Source of the DNA: DASQVO01 sp035640715
Lineage (GTDB): Bacteria; Actinomycetota; Actinomycetes; Streptosporangiales; Streptosporangiaceae
NCBI GenBank assembly: GCA_035640715.1
Contig: DASQVO010000232.1
Location: 1 to 45,438, forward strand
Length of the DNA: 45,438 nucleotides
Direction: 5' to 3'
A model generated the notes under the pieces. It searched no databases. It saw only the letters and a program-made list of their open reading frames with translations, and was not told where the DNA came from. This document shows, in pieces, positions 8,091 to 16,806 of this stretch. Position 1 is the stretch's first letter; every line of letters starts with the position of its first letter. A program made the translations under genes and the position numbers.

Positions 8091-8110
8091 CCGGGGGGGC
8101 GACCCCCCGG
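8091..8110 (+). terminator. GC hairpin after lipoprotein gene
   Basis: CCGGGGGG (8091-8098), tetraloop GCGA, CCCCCCGG (8103-8110), beginning 7 bp after the stop of the lipoprotein gene. A near-identical hairpin follows the glycosylase gene at 36327-36347. Confidence 0.75.
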
Positions 8111-8140
8111 AACCCCCCGTCAGCTTTCCCGGGCTGGGGT

Positions 8141-8316
8141 CCGATACACCGGCCACTCGCCGGGCCTGAAGGCCCGGACTCGCTGGGCCGGTAACGATCG
8201 CCTGTCCATAGCCTGCGCCGGTTGCTCGCCGATACACCGGCCACTCGCCGGGCCTGAAGGCCCGGACTCGCTGGGCCGGTAACGATCGCCTGTCCGTAGC
8301 CTGCGCCGGTTACTCG
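8141..8316. repeat. Two 88-bp tandem repeats with nested hairpin
   Basis: Units 8141-8228 and 8229-8316 differ at two positions. Each holds a 49-bp core (8146-8194, 8234-8282) that folds as an outer stem ACCGGCC/GGCCGGT and an inner stem CCGGGCC-TGAA-GGCCCGG. The core recurs at 38002-38050. The repeat fills the gap between two convergent genes, as REP-type elements often do. Confidence 0.9.
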
Positions 8317-8320
8317 CCGG

Positions 8321-11300
8321 TTACACCGGGTGCGGCAGCGAACTTGAGGCTACGAGCGCCCGGACCGCGCGCAGCGCGACCGAGAGAGTCGTGAACGTGA
8401 ACCGCTCACTCTCCCAGATCTCGCCCAGCGTCCGGTTGGCGCGGGCCACGGCGGCCTCGTTCCGCTCTGCCCAGGCGGCGAGCCGCTCTTCGGGCGTGCC
8501 TGGGCCACCGACGCACAGCACGTCGCGGGTGAGGGCGGCCTGCGCGGCGTAGAGGTCGTCCCGGAGGCCCGCCCGGGCCATGCTGCTCCATCTGTCGTCA
8601 CGCGGCAGCGACACGATCCGGTCACGCAGCCTCGCGATCTGGAGCCGGCTGGCGAGATCGAAGTAGACCTCCGCGGTCTCCTCCACGCCGCGGGAGGTCG
8701 CCGCGGCGCTTTCCACGATGTCGAAGGCTGAGTACGACGGCACCATGCCGGCCACCGTGTGGGCCAGGTCCGATGGCACCCCGCGCGCCGCGAACGAGTC
8801 CCGCCGCTCCTCGAAGCTCTCCATGTCCCGCCCGGTGAGCAGTTTCGGCAGGCCGGAGCGCACGGCGAGGACCCCGCCGGAGAAGTGGTCCACGCAGCCG
8901 GCGATGTCGATCGGCGGCCGCCGGTTGTACAGCAGCCACCGGCAGGCGCGCTCGACCAGCTTGCGCCCTTCCAGCAGCAGCGTGATCTGCGTGCCGATAT
9001 CGATCTGCCGGTACAGTTCGGTGACCTGCCGCCAGAATTCCTGCATGCCAAAGACGTCGCGGGCCACCAGCCACGCGCGGGTGATGTCCGGCACCGAGGC
9101 GCCCGTCTCCTCGTTCAGCCGGAACGCGAAGGTGGTGCCGGACGTGTCGACCATCTCGTTGACCACGGAGGTGGTGATGATCTCGTGGCGCAGCGGATGG
9201 GTTTCCATCCGGCCGGCGTGCCTGGCGCGGAGCGGCGCGGGGAAGTAACCGGCCAGCTCGCGGCGCAGGTAGGGGTCGTCGGCCAGGCCGGAGGCGAGTA
9301 CCTCCTCGGCGGAGGCGATCTTGGTGTGCGTGAGCAGCAGCGCCAGCTCCGGGTTGGTCAGGCCCTTGCCGGCCGACCGGCGCTCGGCGATCTCCTTCTC
9401 GCCGGGCACCCCGTCCTGGCCGCGCCGCAGCCGCTTGTCCAGTTCCAGTGCGCGCAGGTAGCGGGCGTGGACGTGGAGCATCTGCGGTGCCTGCGCCCGG
9501 GAGGTGGCCAGGGCCATGTTCTGGTGGTAGTTGTGCCGGAGGACGAGCGCGGCGACCTCGTCGGTCATCTCGTGCAGCAGCCGGTTCCGGTCGCCGTGCG
9601 GGATCTCCCCGCCACGGACGGCCTGGTCGAGCAGGATCTTGATGTTGACCTCGTGGTCGGAGGTGTCAACACCGGCCGAGTTGTCGATGAAGTCGGTGTC
9701 GATCAGCCCGCCGCCGAGCGCGTACTCGATCCTGGCGGCCTGGGTGAGCCCCAGGTTCCCGCCCTCCGCGACCACCCGAGCGCGCAGCGACGACGCGGCG
9801 ACGCGGACCGCATCGTTGGCCCGGTCGCCGCAGTCGGCCTGTCCTTCGCTGCTGGCCTTCACGTAGGTGCCGATGCCGCCGTTCCACAGCAGGTCGACGG
9901 GTGCGGTCAGGATCCGTGAGATCAGCTCGTCGGGGGAGAGCGCCAGCACCGCGGGCTCGATGCCGAGCGCCGCCCGTGCCTGCGGCGACAGCGGCACGGA
10001 CTTCACGCTCCTCGGCCAGACCCCGCCGCCCGCGGAGATCAGCGACCGGTCATAGTCCGCCCATGACGAGCGGGCCATCGCGAACAGCCGCTGCCGCTCG
10101 GCGAAGCTGGCCTGCGGATCGGGGGCGGGGTCGATGAACACATGCCGGTGATCGAACGCAGCGACCAGCTTTATCTTCCGTGACAGCAGCATCCCGTTGC
10201 CGAACACGTCGCCGGACATGTCGCCGATGCCGGCCACGGTGAACTCGTCAGTGTCCGGGTTCATCCCCAGAGCGGCGAAGTGGCACTTCACCGACTCCCA
10301 GGCGCCGCGTGCAGTGATGCCCATCTTCTTGTGGTCATAGCCTTCCGACCCGCCGGAGGCGAAGGCGTCGCCGAGCCAGAACCCGTAGCTGACGGCGATC
10401 TCATTTGCCACGTCGGAGAATGTCGCGGTTCCCTTGTCGGCGGCCACGACCAGGTACGGGTCATCGCCGTCGCGCCGCACGACCTCCCGCGGCGGATCCA
10501 CCCGCCCGCCGTGCGCGTTGTCGGTCACGTCCAGCATGGCGCTGATGAACATCTTGTAGCAGGCCAGCACCTCGGCCTGGTATGCCTCGCGGTCCGCGGG
10601 ATCGGGCAGTCGCTTGCACACGAACCCGCCTTTCGCCCCGGAGGGGACGATGACCGCGTTCTTCACCTGCTGAGCCTTTACCAGCCCGAGAACCTCCGTG
10701 CGGAAGTCCTCCAGCCGGTCAGACCAGCGAAGCCCGCCACGCGCCACGCGCCCGAACCGCAGGTGCACCGCCTCCATCCGCGGCGAGTACACGAAGATCT
10801 CGAACTTCGGCTGCGGCGCCGGCAGGCTGCGGACCCGGCCGGGGTCGAGCTTCACCACGAGATAGGGGGCATACGCCGACTGCCCGGCGCCGCGATAGTA
10901 GTTCGTTCGCAGGGTGGCCTCGATCAGCTCAAAGTAGGAGCGCAGGATCCGGTCGTGGTCGAGGCTCATGACCTCGTCCAGTTCGCCGCGGATCTCCTCG
11001 GCGATCGCCTCGCTGCGCTCACTCTCGCCGCCCTGGCGTACCGGGTCGAACTGCGATTCGAAGAGCCTGATGAGCAGCCGCGCCACTGCCACGTTAGACC
11101 GCAGCGCCCGCTGGATGTAATCCTGGCTGAACCGGGTCCCAGCCTGGCGCAGGTACTTCGCGTAGGCGCGCAGCACGACCACTTCGCGCCAGGTCAGGCC
11201 CGCGTCGAGGACCAAGGCGTTGAAGCCGTCATCCTCGATCTCGCCTCGCCAGAGCGCGGCCAGCGCCTCCTCGAAGTGCTCCCGGTCGGCGCTGCCGCGG

Positions 11301-13327
11301 GAGCGTCCCCATCGCGGCGCCGTTTCCACCCGCAGGCCGAAGTCATATATCCAGAACGGGTTCGCGGTGGCACTTCCCGCGAACTCATACGGATGCTCGT
11401 CGACCACCTCAAGGCCCATGTGCTGGAGCCGGGGCAGCACGTCGGACAGGATGATCGGCGCACCGGAGCGGTACACGCGCAGCCGCCACTGCCCGCCGCT
11501 GGAGCTGTCGGCCTGCCGCAGCCGGACGGCGAACGCGTCACCGGCTTCACGCAGCCGCTCGATCCGGCGGAGGTCATCAACGGCCTCGGCCGCCGTCACG
11601 TCCGCCTTGTAGGTCTCGGGGATGGCGGTGGCGAAGCTGTCGAGCAGGTACCGGGCGCGCTCGCCGCCCAGGGCGCGCGCCGCCTCCTCTTCGAGGTCCT
11701 CGTCCCAGGAGCGGACCGCCGCCGCGAGCTCCCTTTCCAGGGCCGCGGCGTCGACGTCCGGCAGCGGGCGGCCCCGCTCGCCGCGCACGACAACATGCAG
11801 GCGGGCCAGGGCCGATTCGCCTATCATCGTGCTGTAGTCAACGGCAACGCCGTGCAGTGCCTTGCGGAGGATCTCCTGCGCGTGCAGCCTGACGGCGGTG
11901 GTGTACCGGTCCCTTGGCAGGTACACCAGGCATGACATGTACCGCCCGTACACGTCCCGGCGCAGGAACAGCCTGGTCTGCTTGCGTTCACGCAGCCGGA
12001 GAACGCCGAGCGCGATCTGGGTGAGCTGCCCGACCGAGATCTGGAACAGCTCCTCACGCGGGTAGCTCTCCAGGATCTCGATGAGATCGTTGCCGTCGTG
12101 GCTGTCGGCGAACAGGCCGGCCGCCGTCAGCACGCCGGAGAGCTTGCGGCGCAGCACCGGAATGCGGGCGATGCTCTCGGTGTAGGCCGAATGGGTGTAG
12201 AGCCCGAGGAATCGCCATTCGCCGACCACGCTGCCGTCATCGCCGAGCTTCTTCACCGACACGTAGTCGAGGTATTTGTTGCGGTACACCGTCGACCGCG
12301 AGTTTCCCTTGGCCAGCACGAGCCGGTGCGGTTCGCGCGCCTTGGCACGGATGTCGGGCGGCAGCGCCGCGAACGAGTCTGAACCCTGCCTGTCGTGGCG
12401 GAGGATGCCGAGGCCGGTCCCGGGCAGGGCGCGCAGCGTCATGCCGTCCTCGCCGGGTGCCAGGTCGTACTCCCGGTAGCCGAGGAAGATGAAGTGGCCG
12501 TCGGCGAGCCAGCGCAGCAGTTCGCCGGCCTCGTGGTCGCCGGCCTCGGGGGGCTGGCCCGCGTCGGGGAGCTGGCCCGCCTCGGCGAGCCGGCCGGCCA
12601 GGGCGGCGGCGACCGACCTCATCCGCGGCTGGTCCTCCATCGTGATCCGGACGTCGTCGAGCACCCGCCGCAGGTCCGCCTCCAGCTGGGCGAGCGGGAC
12701 GCGGTCGCCGAGTGCGCCGAGCTCGATGTGGATCCACGATTCGGTGATCTCGCCGGGCCCCGCGTCCGCGGCGCCGTCGTTGGCGTGACCGGACACACGG
12801 TGCAGGACCCCGGTGACATCACGGCACGCCAGCAGCTGCGGATGCAGAATCAGCTGGATGCCCGCGTGATGCCGGTTGAGCTCCATCGTCACCGAGTCCA
12901 CCAGGAACGGCATGTCGTCGGTGACGATGTCCACCACCGTCCTGACGGGGCCGAAGGCCGCCATAGCCGCCGCGCCCGCGGGCGCGGCCGCCCCGGACCC
13001 GGCGTCGGCCTCGATCACCCGCACCAGGGCGCGGCCCTGTGGCCGGCGCCCGCCAAGGTCCGCGTGCTGTGCCGCTACCGCGGCGATCCGCTCGGGACCG
13101 AACGAGGCAAGGTCCTGCGTCGCGACATGGCGATAGTAGGCGCGCAGGTAGCCGGCCACATCACCAACCGTGCCGCGGAGCGCTTCGCCGGGTGTGCCGC
13201 CGGATGGAGCCGGTGGTCCGGCCCGGCCAGGGGCCGCCGCCTCCCCGCCGGCCTCGGCCGCTGCCCTGACGGCCTGCGCCGCCTGGTCCAGCAGAACGTC
13301 CCTTGACTCATCCGCGCTCTCCGACAT
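8321..13327 (-). CDS. gdh: NAD-dependent glutamate dehydrogenase, large (~180 kDa) type
   Basis: Single-chain enzyme of 1668 residues oxidising glutamate to 2-oxoglutarate and ammonia; the length matches the 1600-1700-residue family of Streptomyces and Mycobacterium. The N-terminal half is the regulatory ACT-like part. The catalytic core begins around GRVARGGLRWSDRLEDFRTE. The substrate-binding Lys in VPSGAKGGF is at about 899. The nucleotide-binding part follows (AEGGNLGLTQAARIEYALGG) and a long helical C-terminal domain completes it. ATG at 13327 (MSESADES) is chosen over the upstream frame to 13414 because GAGGAA lies about 10 nt upstream. It stands alone; in this group the enzyme is catabolic and fits with P5C dehydrogenase nearby. 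Confidence 0.95.
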   Translation of the reverse strand: MSESADESRDVLLDQAAQAVRAAAEAGGEAAAPGRAGPPAPSGGTPGEALRGTVGDVAGYLRAYYRHVATQDLASFGPERIAAVAAQHADLGGRRPQGRALVRVIEADAGSGAAAPAGAAAMAAFGPVRTVVDIVTDDMPFLVDSVTMELNRHHAGIQLILHPQLLACRDVTGVLHRVSGHANDGAADAGPGEITESWIHIELGALGDRVPLAQLEADLRRVLDDVRITMEDQPRMRSVAAALAGRLAEAGQLPDAGQPPEAGDHEAGELLRWLADGHFIFLGYREYDLAPGEDGMTLRALPGTGLGILRHDRQGSDSFAALPPDIRAKAREPHRLVLAKGNSRSTVYRNKYLDYVSVKKLGDDGSVVGEWRFLGLYTHSAYTESIARIPVLRRKLSGVLTAAGLFADSHDGNDLIEILESYPREELFQISVGQLTQIALGVLRLRERKQTRLFLRRDVYGRYMSCLVYLPRDRYTTAVRLHAQEILRKALHGVAVDYSTMIGESALARLHVVVRGERGRPLPDVDAAALERELAAAVRSWDEDLEEEAARALGGERARYLLDSFATAIPETYKADVTAAEAVDDLRRIERLREAGDAFAVRLRQADSSSGGQWRLRVYRSGAPIILSDVLPRLQHMGLEVVDEHPYEFAGSATANPFWIYDFGLRVETAPRWGRSRGSADREHFEEALAALWRGEIEDDGFNALVLDAGLTWREVVVLRAYAKYLRQAGTRFSQDYIQRALRSNVAVARLLIRLFESQFDPVRQGGESERSEAIAEEIRGELDEVMSLDHDRILRSYFELIEATLRTNYYRGAGQSAYAPYLVVKLDPGRVRSLPAPQPKFEIFVYSPRMEAVHLRFGRVARGGLRWSDRLEDFRTEVLGLVKAQQVKNAVIVPSGAKGGFVCKRLPDPADREAYQAEVLACYKMFISAMLDVTDNAHGGRVDPPREVVRRDGDDPYLVVAADKGTATFSDVANEIAVSYGFWLGDAFASGGSEGYDHKKMGITARGAWESVKCHFAALGMNPDTDEFTVAGIGDMSGDVFGNGMLLSRKIKLVAAFDHRHVFIDPAPDPQASFAERQRLFAMARSSWADYDRSLISAGGGVWPRSVKSVPLSPQARAALGIEPAVLALSPDELISRILTAPVDLLWNGGIGTYVKASSEGQADCGDRANDAVRVAASSLRARVVAEGGNLGLTQAARIEYALGGGLIDTDFIDNSAGVDTSDHEVNIKILLDQAVRGGEIPHGDRNRLLHEMTDEVAALVLRHNYHQNMALATSRAQAPQMLHVHARYLRALELDKRLRRGQDGVPGEKEIAERRSAGKGLTNPELALLLTHTKIASAEEVLASGLADDPYLRRELAGYFPAPLRARHAGRMETHPLRHEIITTSVVNEMVDTSGTTFAFRLNEETGASVPDITRAWLVARDVFGMQEFWRQVTELYRQIDIGTQITLLLEGRKLVERACRWLLYNRRPPIDIAGCVDHFSGGVLAVRSGLPKLLTGRDMESFEERRDSFAARGVPSDLAHTVAGMVPSYSAFDIVESAAATSRGVEETAEVYFDLASRLQIARLRDRIVSLPRDDRWSSMARAGLRDDLYAAQAALTRDVLCVGGPGTPEERLAAWAERNEAAVARANRTLGEIWESERFTFTTLSVALRAVRALVASSSLPHPV

Positions 13328-13530
13328 CGCTGTCCGTTCCTCAACCGTTCCGCAGGCCGTTCCGCCAACAGCGTCGCGCCTGGCGGGCGCGTGCCGACGA
13401 TGGCGGCTCGCCACCGCATCAGGGGCATATGCAACTTCCGCACGTTACGCAGATCCATATGTCAGTTTTTATGTCTCAGCAGCCCCCGCCCCGTGCCGCC
13501 GAGGATCACGCGACTTACATAGATCGTGAC

Positions 13531-13542
13531 CGTCATATGACG
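13531..13542. promoter_or_regulatory. 12-bp palindrome upstream of gdh
   Basis: CGTCATATGACG is a perfect palindrome about 205 bp upstream of the gdh start, in a locally AT-rich gap that also holds two further CATATG copies (about 13426 and 13456). It could be an operator, but no regulator is identified. Confidence 0.35.
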
Positions 13543-13601
13543 ATGGGGAGGCGGAAGGGGCCTGGCCCAATAGGCTGCCGGACAACAGGAAAGGTTACCG
13601 G

Positions 13602-15716
13602 TCACCGCGGGTTCCCGCCCCCCGCGGTATCTGCCCGGGGGGACAAACCCCCCGGAAGGAAGTGCACCAGCACGTCAGGATTGGCCAGCGCCTCCGGGTC
13701 AGCGGCCTCGGCGACCGGCGTGCCCTGCAAGATCTTCCGCACCGGCACCTCGAGCTTCTTACCCGAGAGCGTTCGCGGTATACCGGGGACCTGGTGAATC
13801 TCATCCGGTACGTGCCGGGGCGAGAGCTTCGCCCGCAGCGCGGCGCGCAGCCGGCCGGCCAGGTCCTCGTCAAGTTCCCGCCCCGGCGCGAGAGTGACGT
13901 AGAGCACGAGACGCCCCTCGCTGCCGAGCTGTCCCGTGTCGACGACGAGGCTGTCGGTCACGTCGGGGAACGCCTCGACAACGCGGTAGAACTCGCTGGT
14001 GCCCATCCGCACGCCACCGCGGTTCAGCGTGGCATCCGAGCGGCCGTAGATCACGCATCCGCCGTCGGGCAGCATCTTTATCCAGTCTCCATGCCGCCAT
14101 CTGCCGGGATAGGCGGCGTAATAGCTGTCCCGGTAGCGCGCCTGCCCCGGATCGTTCCAGAACCCGACCGGCATGGACGGCATGGGCTCGGTGAGCACAA
14201 GCTCACCCACCTCCCCGACGACCGGCTGCCCGGCCGCGCCGAGCGCCTCCACCTTCGCGCCGAGGCAGCGGCCCGCTATCACGCCCGAACGGACTGGCAG
14301 CAGGGGGCACGGCCCGACAAAGCCGGTACACAGGTCGGTTCCGCCGCAGAACGAGCCGAGAACAAGGTTGGGCTTCACCCGGTCGTAGACCCAGCGGAAT
14401 CCCTCGGGCGGCAGCGGTGACCCTGTCGAGCCGACCCCGCGCAGCGCCGACAGGCCCAGCTCACGCCCGGGCTCCAGGTCCGCCTTGGCGCACGCCAGCA
14501 GATAGGGCGCACCCACGCCGAAGTAGGTGACGCCGGCTTGCTCGGCGATCCGCCACAGCGCATCGGTACCGGGGTAGGTGGCGCTCCCGTCATAGGTCAC
14601 CAGGGTCGCGCCGACGAGCAGGCCGCCGACGAGGAAGTTCCACATCATCCAGCCGGTGGTGGTGTACCAGAAGAAGACGTCACCGGCACCGAGATCCTGA
14701 TGGAACGACAGGGTCTTGAGATGCTCCAGGACGATCCCGCCGTGCCCGTGCATGATCGGCTTGGGCAGCCCCGTGGTGCCCGAGGAGTACAGGATCCACA
14801 GTGGATGGTCGAACGCTACGTCCTCGAAGTCCGGTTCGGCGCGGCCGCTTCCCGTACCCAGGTCAGCCCACTCCAGCAGCCGGGTCCCCACCGGGTGGGC
14901 CGGACGCGCCGGGGGCGTCCCGGGGCCGTCCACCATGATCACCGCGGCCAGGTCCGGGAGCGCCGCCGCGATCTCACTCACCACGTCGCCACGGCGGTAT
15001 TCCTTTCCCCCGTAGGAATAGCTGGCCACGGCGATCAGCACCTTGGGCTGGATCTGCGCGAACCGGTCAATAACACTCGCCGGGCCGAAATCCGGTGAGC
15101 ACGACGACCAGATCGCGCCGAGGCTCGCGGCCGCCAGCAGCGCGATGACCGCCTGCGGGCCGTTCGGCAGCAGGGCCGCGACCCTGTCGCCCTTACCAAC
15201 GCCGAGGGAGCGCAGCCCGTCCGCGACCCGGGCCACTTCCGCCGCCAGTTCGCCGTAGCTGATGCTGCCACCAAGCTCTCGCGGAGAGCTGTCACCAAGC
15301 TCTCGTTCGGTACGGAAAATGAGTGCTACACGGTCGGGATCGGTCTGCGCAGTGCGCAGTGCGTTACGGGCGTAATTGATCGTCGCACCGCTGAACCAGC
15401 GCACGTCGGGCATGGGGCCGCCGTCCAGAACGGGTCCTGGCCCGCGGTCGCCCCGCACGTCGAAGTAGTCCCAGATCGTGCCCCAGAAATCGGCGAGCCG
15501 GCTTACCGACCAGCGCCATAGTTCTTCATAGCCGCCGAAATCCAGGCCGCGCTCGGCCGCGAGCCATCGCAGGTACGCGGTGATCCGCGCACTCTCCACG
15601 TCGTGTGCGCTCGGCTCCCAGAGCACGTCGCCGTAGCCCTGTTCGGTGAGCCCGGCGCCGCGCGCGCCGTCCGCAGTCTCGGTGATCCCATCATTGGTTG
15701 GCATACTCCCAAGCAT
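13602..15716 (-). CDS. Acetoacetate-CoA ligase (acetoacetyl-CoA synthetase)
   Basis: Adenylate-forming enzyme of about 704 residues: acetoacetate + ATP + CoA to acetoacetyl-CoA, used for ketone-body or polyhydroxybutyrate-derived carbon. Recognisable parts are the N-terminal ACAS segment (FWGTIWDYFDV), the AMP-binding loop LYSSGTTGLPKPIMH, GRSDATLNRGGVRMGTSEFY, and the catalytic Lys in SGKKLE (K653). The family normally ends soon after the ANPDVLVHF region; here some 17 extra residues (LPGGLSPRADTAGGGNPR) are encoded by a terminator-like hairpin (13635-13655), as if the original stop was lost. The start could be ATG 15716 or ATG 15704 (MPTNDG). Confidence 0.93.
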   Translation of the reverse strand: MLGSMPTNDGITETADGARGAGLTEQGYGDVLWEPSAHDVESARITAYLRWLAAERGLDFGGYEELWRWSVSRLADFWGTIWDYFDVRGDRGPGPVLDGGPMPDVRWFSGATINYARNALRTAQTDPDRVALIFRTERELGDSSPRELGGSISYGELAAEVARVADGLRSLGVGKGDRVAALLPNGPQAVIALLAAASLGAIWSSCSPDFGPASVIDRFAQIQPKVLIAVASYSYGGKEYRRGDVVSEIAAALPDLAAVIMVDGPGTPPARPAHPVGTRLLEWADLGTGSGRAEPDFEDVAFDHPLWILYSSGTTGLPKPIMHGHGGIVLEHLKTLSFHQDLGAGDVFFWYTTTGWMMWNFLVGGLLVGATLVTYDGSATYPGTDALWRIAEQAGVTYFGVGAPYLLACAKADLEPGRELGLSALRGVGSTGSPLPPEGFRWVYDRVKPNLVLGSFCGGTDLCTGFVGPCPLLPVRSGVIAGRCLGAKVEALGAAGQPVVGEVGELVLTEPMPSMPVGFWNDPGQARYRDSYYAAYPGRWRHGDWIKMLPDGGCVIYGRSDATLNRGGVRMGTSEFYRVVEAFPDVTDSLVVDTGQLGSEGRLVLYVTLAPGRELDEDLAGRLRAALRAKLSPRHVPDEIHQVPGIPRTLSGKKLEVPVRKILQGTPVAEAADPEALANPDVLVHFLPGGLSPRADTAGGGNPR
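13635..13655 (-). terminator. G6/C6 hairpin inside the 3' end of the ligase gene
   Basis: CCGGGGGG (13635-13642), 5-nt loop ACAAA, CCCCCCGG (13648-13655). Same type as the hairpins after the lipoprotein and glycosylase genes, but here it lies within the last codons of the acetoacetate-CoA ligase rather than after the stop. Confidence 0.6.
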
Positions 15717-15886
15717 TTACCCTGGTCGGCGTCCTGGCAAAAGAACAGCCGGCTTGGCGCGAGCATCACCGAGAGATGCATCGCCCCAGAGAGGAGCGAG
15801 CGTGGCTGTCAGTCGGCGCCTCAGCGGGTTACAGCCAGGCGTTCGTACCGGCCCAGCGAGTCAGGACAAGCCGTAACATCTGGCAA

Positions 15887-16648
15887 TCAGGGTATAGGGC
15901 GGGTGAGGCGCTCGACCACGGCCGCGACCTCCGCCGCGTCGGTGAGATCAGCGAGCACGGCATCGGCACCGGCCGCCCGCAGCTCGGCGGCTGTCGAGCG
16001 CCCGCTGGTCACCGCGGCCGAGGCAGCGCCGCCCATCCTGGCCGCCTGCACGTCACGTACCGAATCGGCGATGTAGACGCATGCGCGCTCGTCGAGGGTG
16101 ACGCCGTACTTTTCGGCCGCGCGCAGCCGTGCCACCCGCAGCAGGGCCCCTTTCGGATACGGCTCCGAGCCGTATCCGCCGACGCCGAAATCGAAGAACT
16201 GCTCAAGCTCGAAGGTGCGCAGCTTCAGCAGGGCGTTTGGCTTGCTGGTACCGGTTAGCACGGTCTGGATGACCCCGTCCAGCTTCCCGACCGCCGCGAG
16301 CGCATCGCTGGCACCCGGCAGCGCCTGGCCGTCTTTGCGCAGCAGGTCGCGGCGTGACGCGAGCGCGGTCGCGAGCTCACTGCCGAACGGTGCCAGCAGC
16401 TTCTCCGAGGGACCGACATCGCTGACGTCGACGCCGTTGAGCGCCAGCGCCTCAAAGAAGATCTCCGACTCTGACCGGCCTGCCATCTGCGGCAGCCGCA
16501 CCAGCGGGCGGCCGGTCACCCGGCGGAAGGCCTCGACGTAGGCCTCTCGCATCACCCGTGTCACGTCAACGAGCGTCAGGTCGATGTTCCAAAGGACCAG
16601 GCGGTGAATGGATGCCTCGCTCTGCTCTCTGTCCACTGCGGCGTTCAC
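15887..16648 (-). CDS. HAD-superfamily phosphatase-like protein, Asn at nucleophile position
   Basis: 253 residues resembling phosphoglycolate-phosphatase-type HAD hydrolases. Motif I should be DxDxT but reads LVLWNIDLT (N21-I-D23-L-T25). Motif II is the T/S-containing VLTGTSKPN. Motif III Lys is in PYPKGALL, and motif IV is YIADSVRDVQAA. Loss of the Asp nucleophile should abolish or greatly weaken phosphoryl transfer unless Asn is deamidated; binding without turnover is the alternative. The codon AAC was checked on the DNA. GTG start at 16648 has no clear ribosome-binding site. Next gene leftward is the ligase, 170 bp away. Confidence 0.83.
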   Translation of the reverse strand: MNAAVDREQSEASIHRLVLWNIDLTLVDVTRVMREAYVEAFRRVTGRPLVRLPQMAGRSESEIFFEALALNGVDVSDVGPSEKLLAPFGSELATALASRRDLLRKDGQALPGASDALAAVGKLDGVIQTVLTGTSKPNALLKLRTFELEQFFDFGVGGYGSEPYPKGALLRVARLRAAEKYGVTLDERACVYIADSVRDVQAARMGGAASAAVTSGRSTAAELRAAGADAVLADLTDAAEVAAVVERLTRPIP

Positions 16649-16806
16649 TGGTCAGGCCGGCAGCACGGGCTCTGGCCGCCTGTGGTGACGCTGCGGTGAT
16701 AGCTGTTTACGTTTACATGAGACACGCTACTCCGATGAGGATTTCCCCGGACCGGCTTCCCGGGACCGGTCGCACCATCGCTGCCCAGGCAGCAGCTGTC
16801 CCGGTG

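Noticed and set aside
8091..8110. Treating the G6/C6 hairpins as CRISPR repeats or attachment sites
   Set aside because: They are far apart, differ in loops, have no spacers or integrase nearby, and follow stop codons, which fits terminators.
7146..8237. 363-codon minus-strand frame opposite the lipoprotein gene
   Set aside because: It is the antisense of a better-supported gene with a signal peptide; composition is Gly/Arg-rich and it begins in the tandem repeat.
10280..11935. 551-codon plus-strand frame inside gdh
   Set aside because: Antisense shadow of the glutamate dehydrogenase; His/Gln/Asp-rich composition typical of complement frames.
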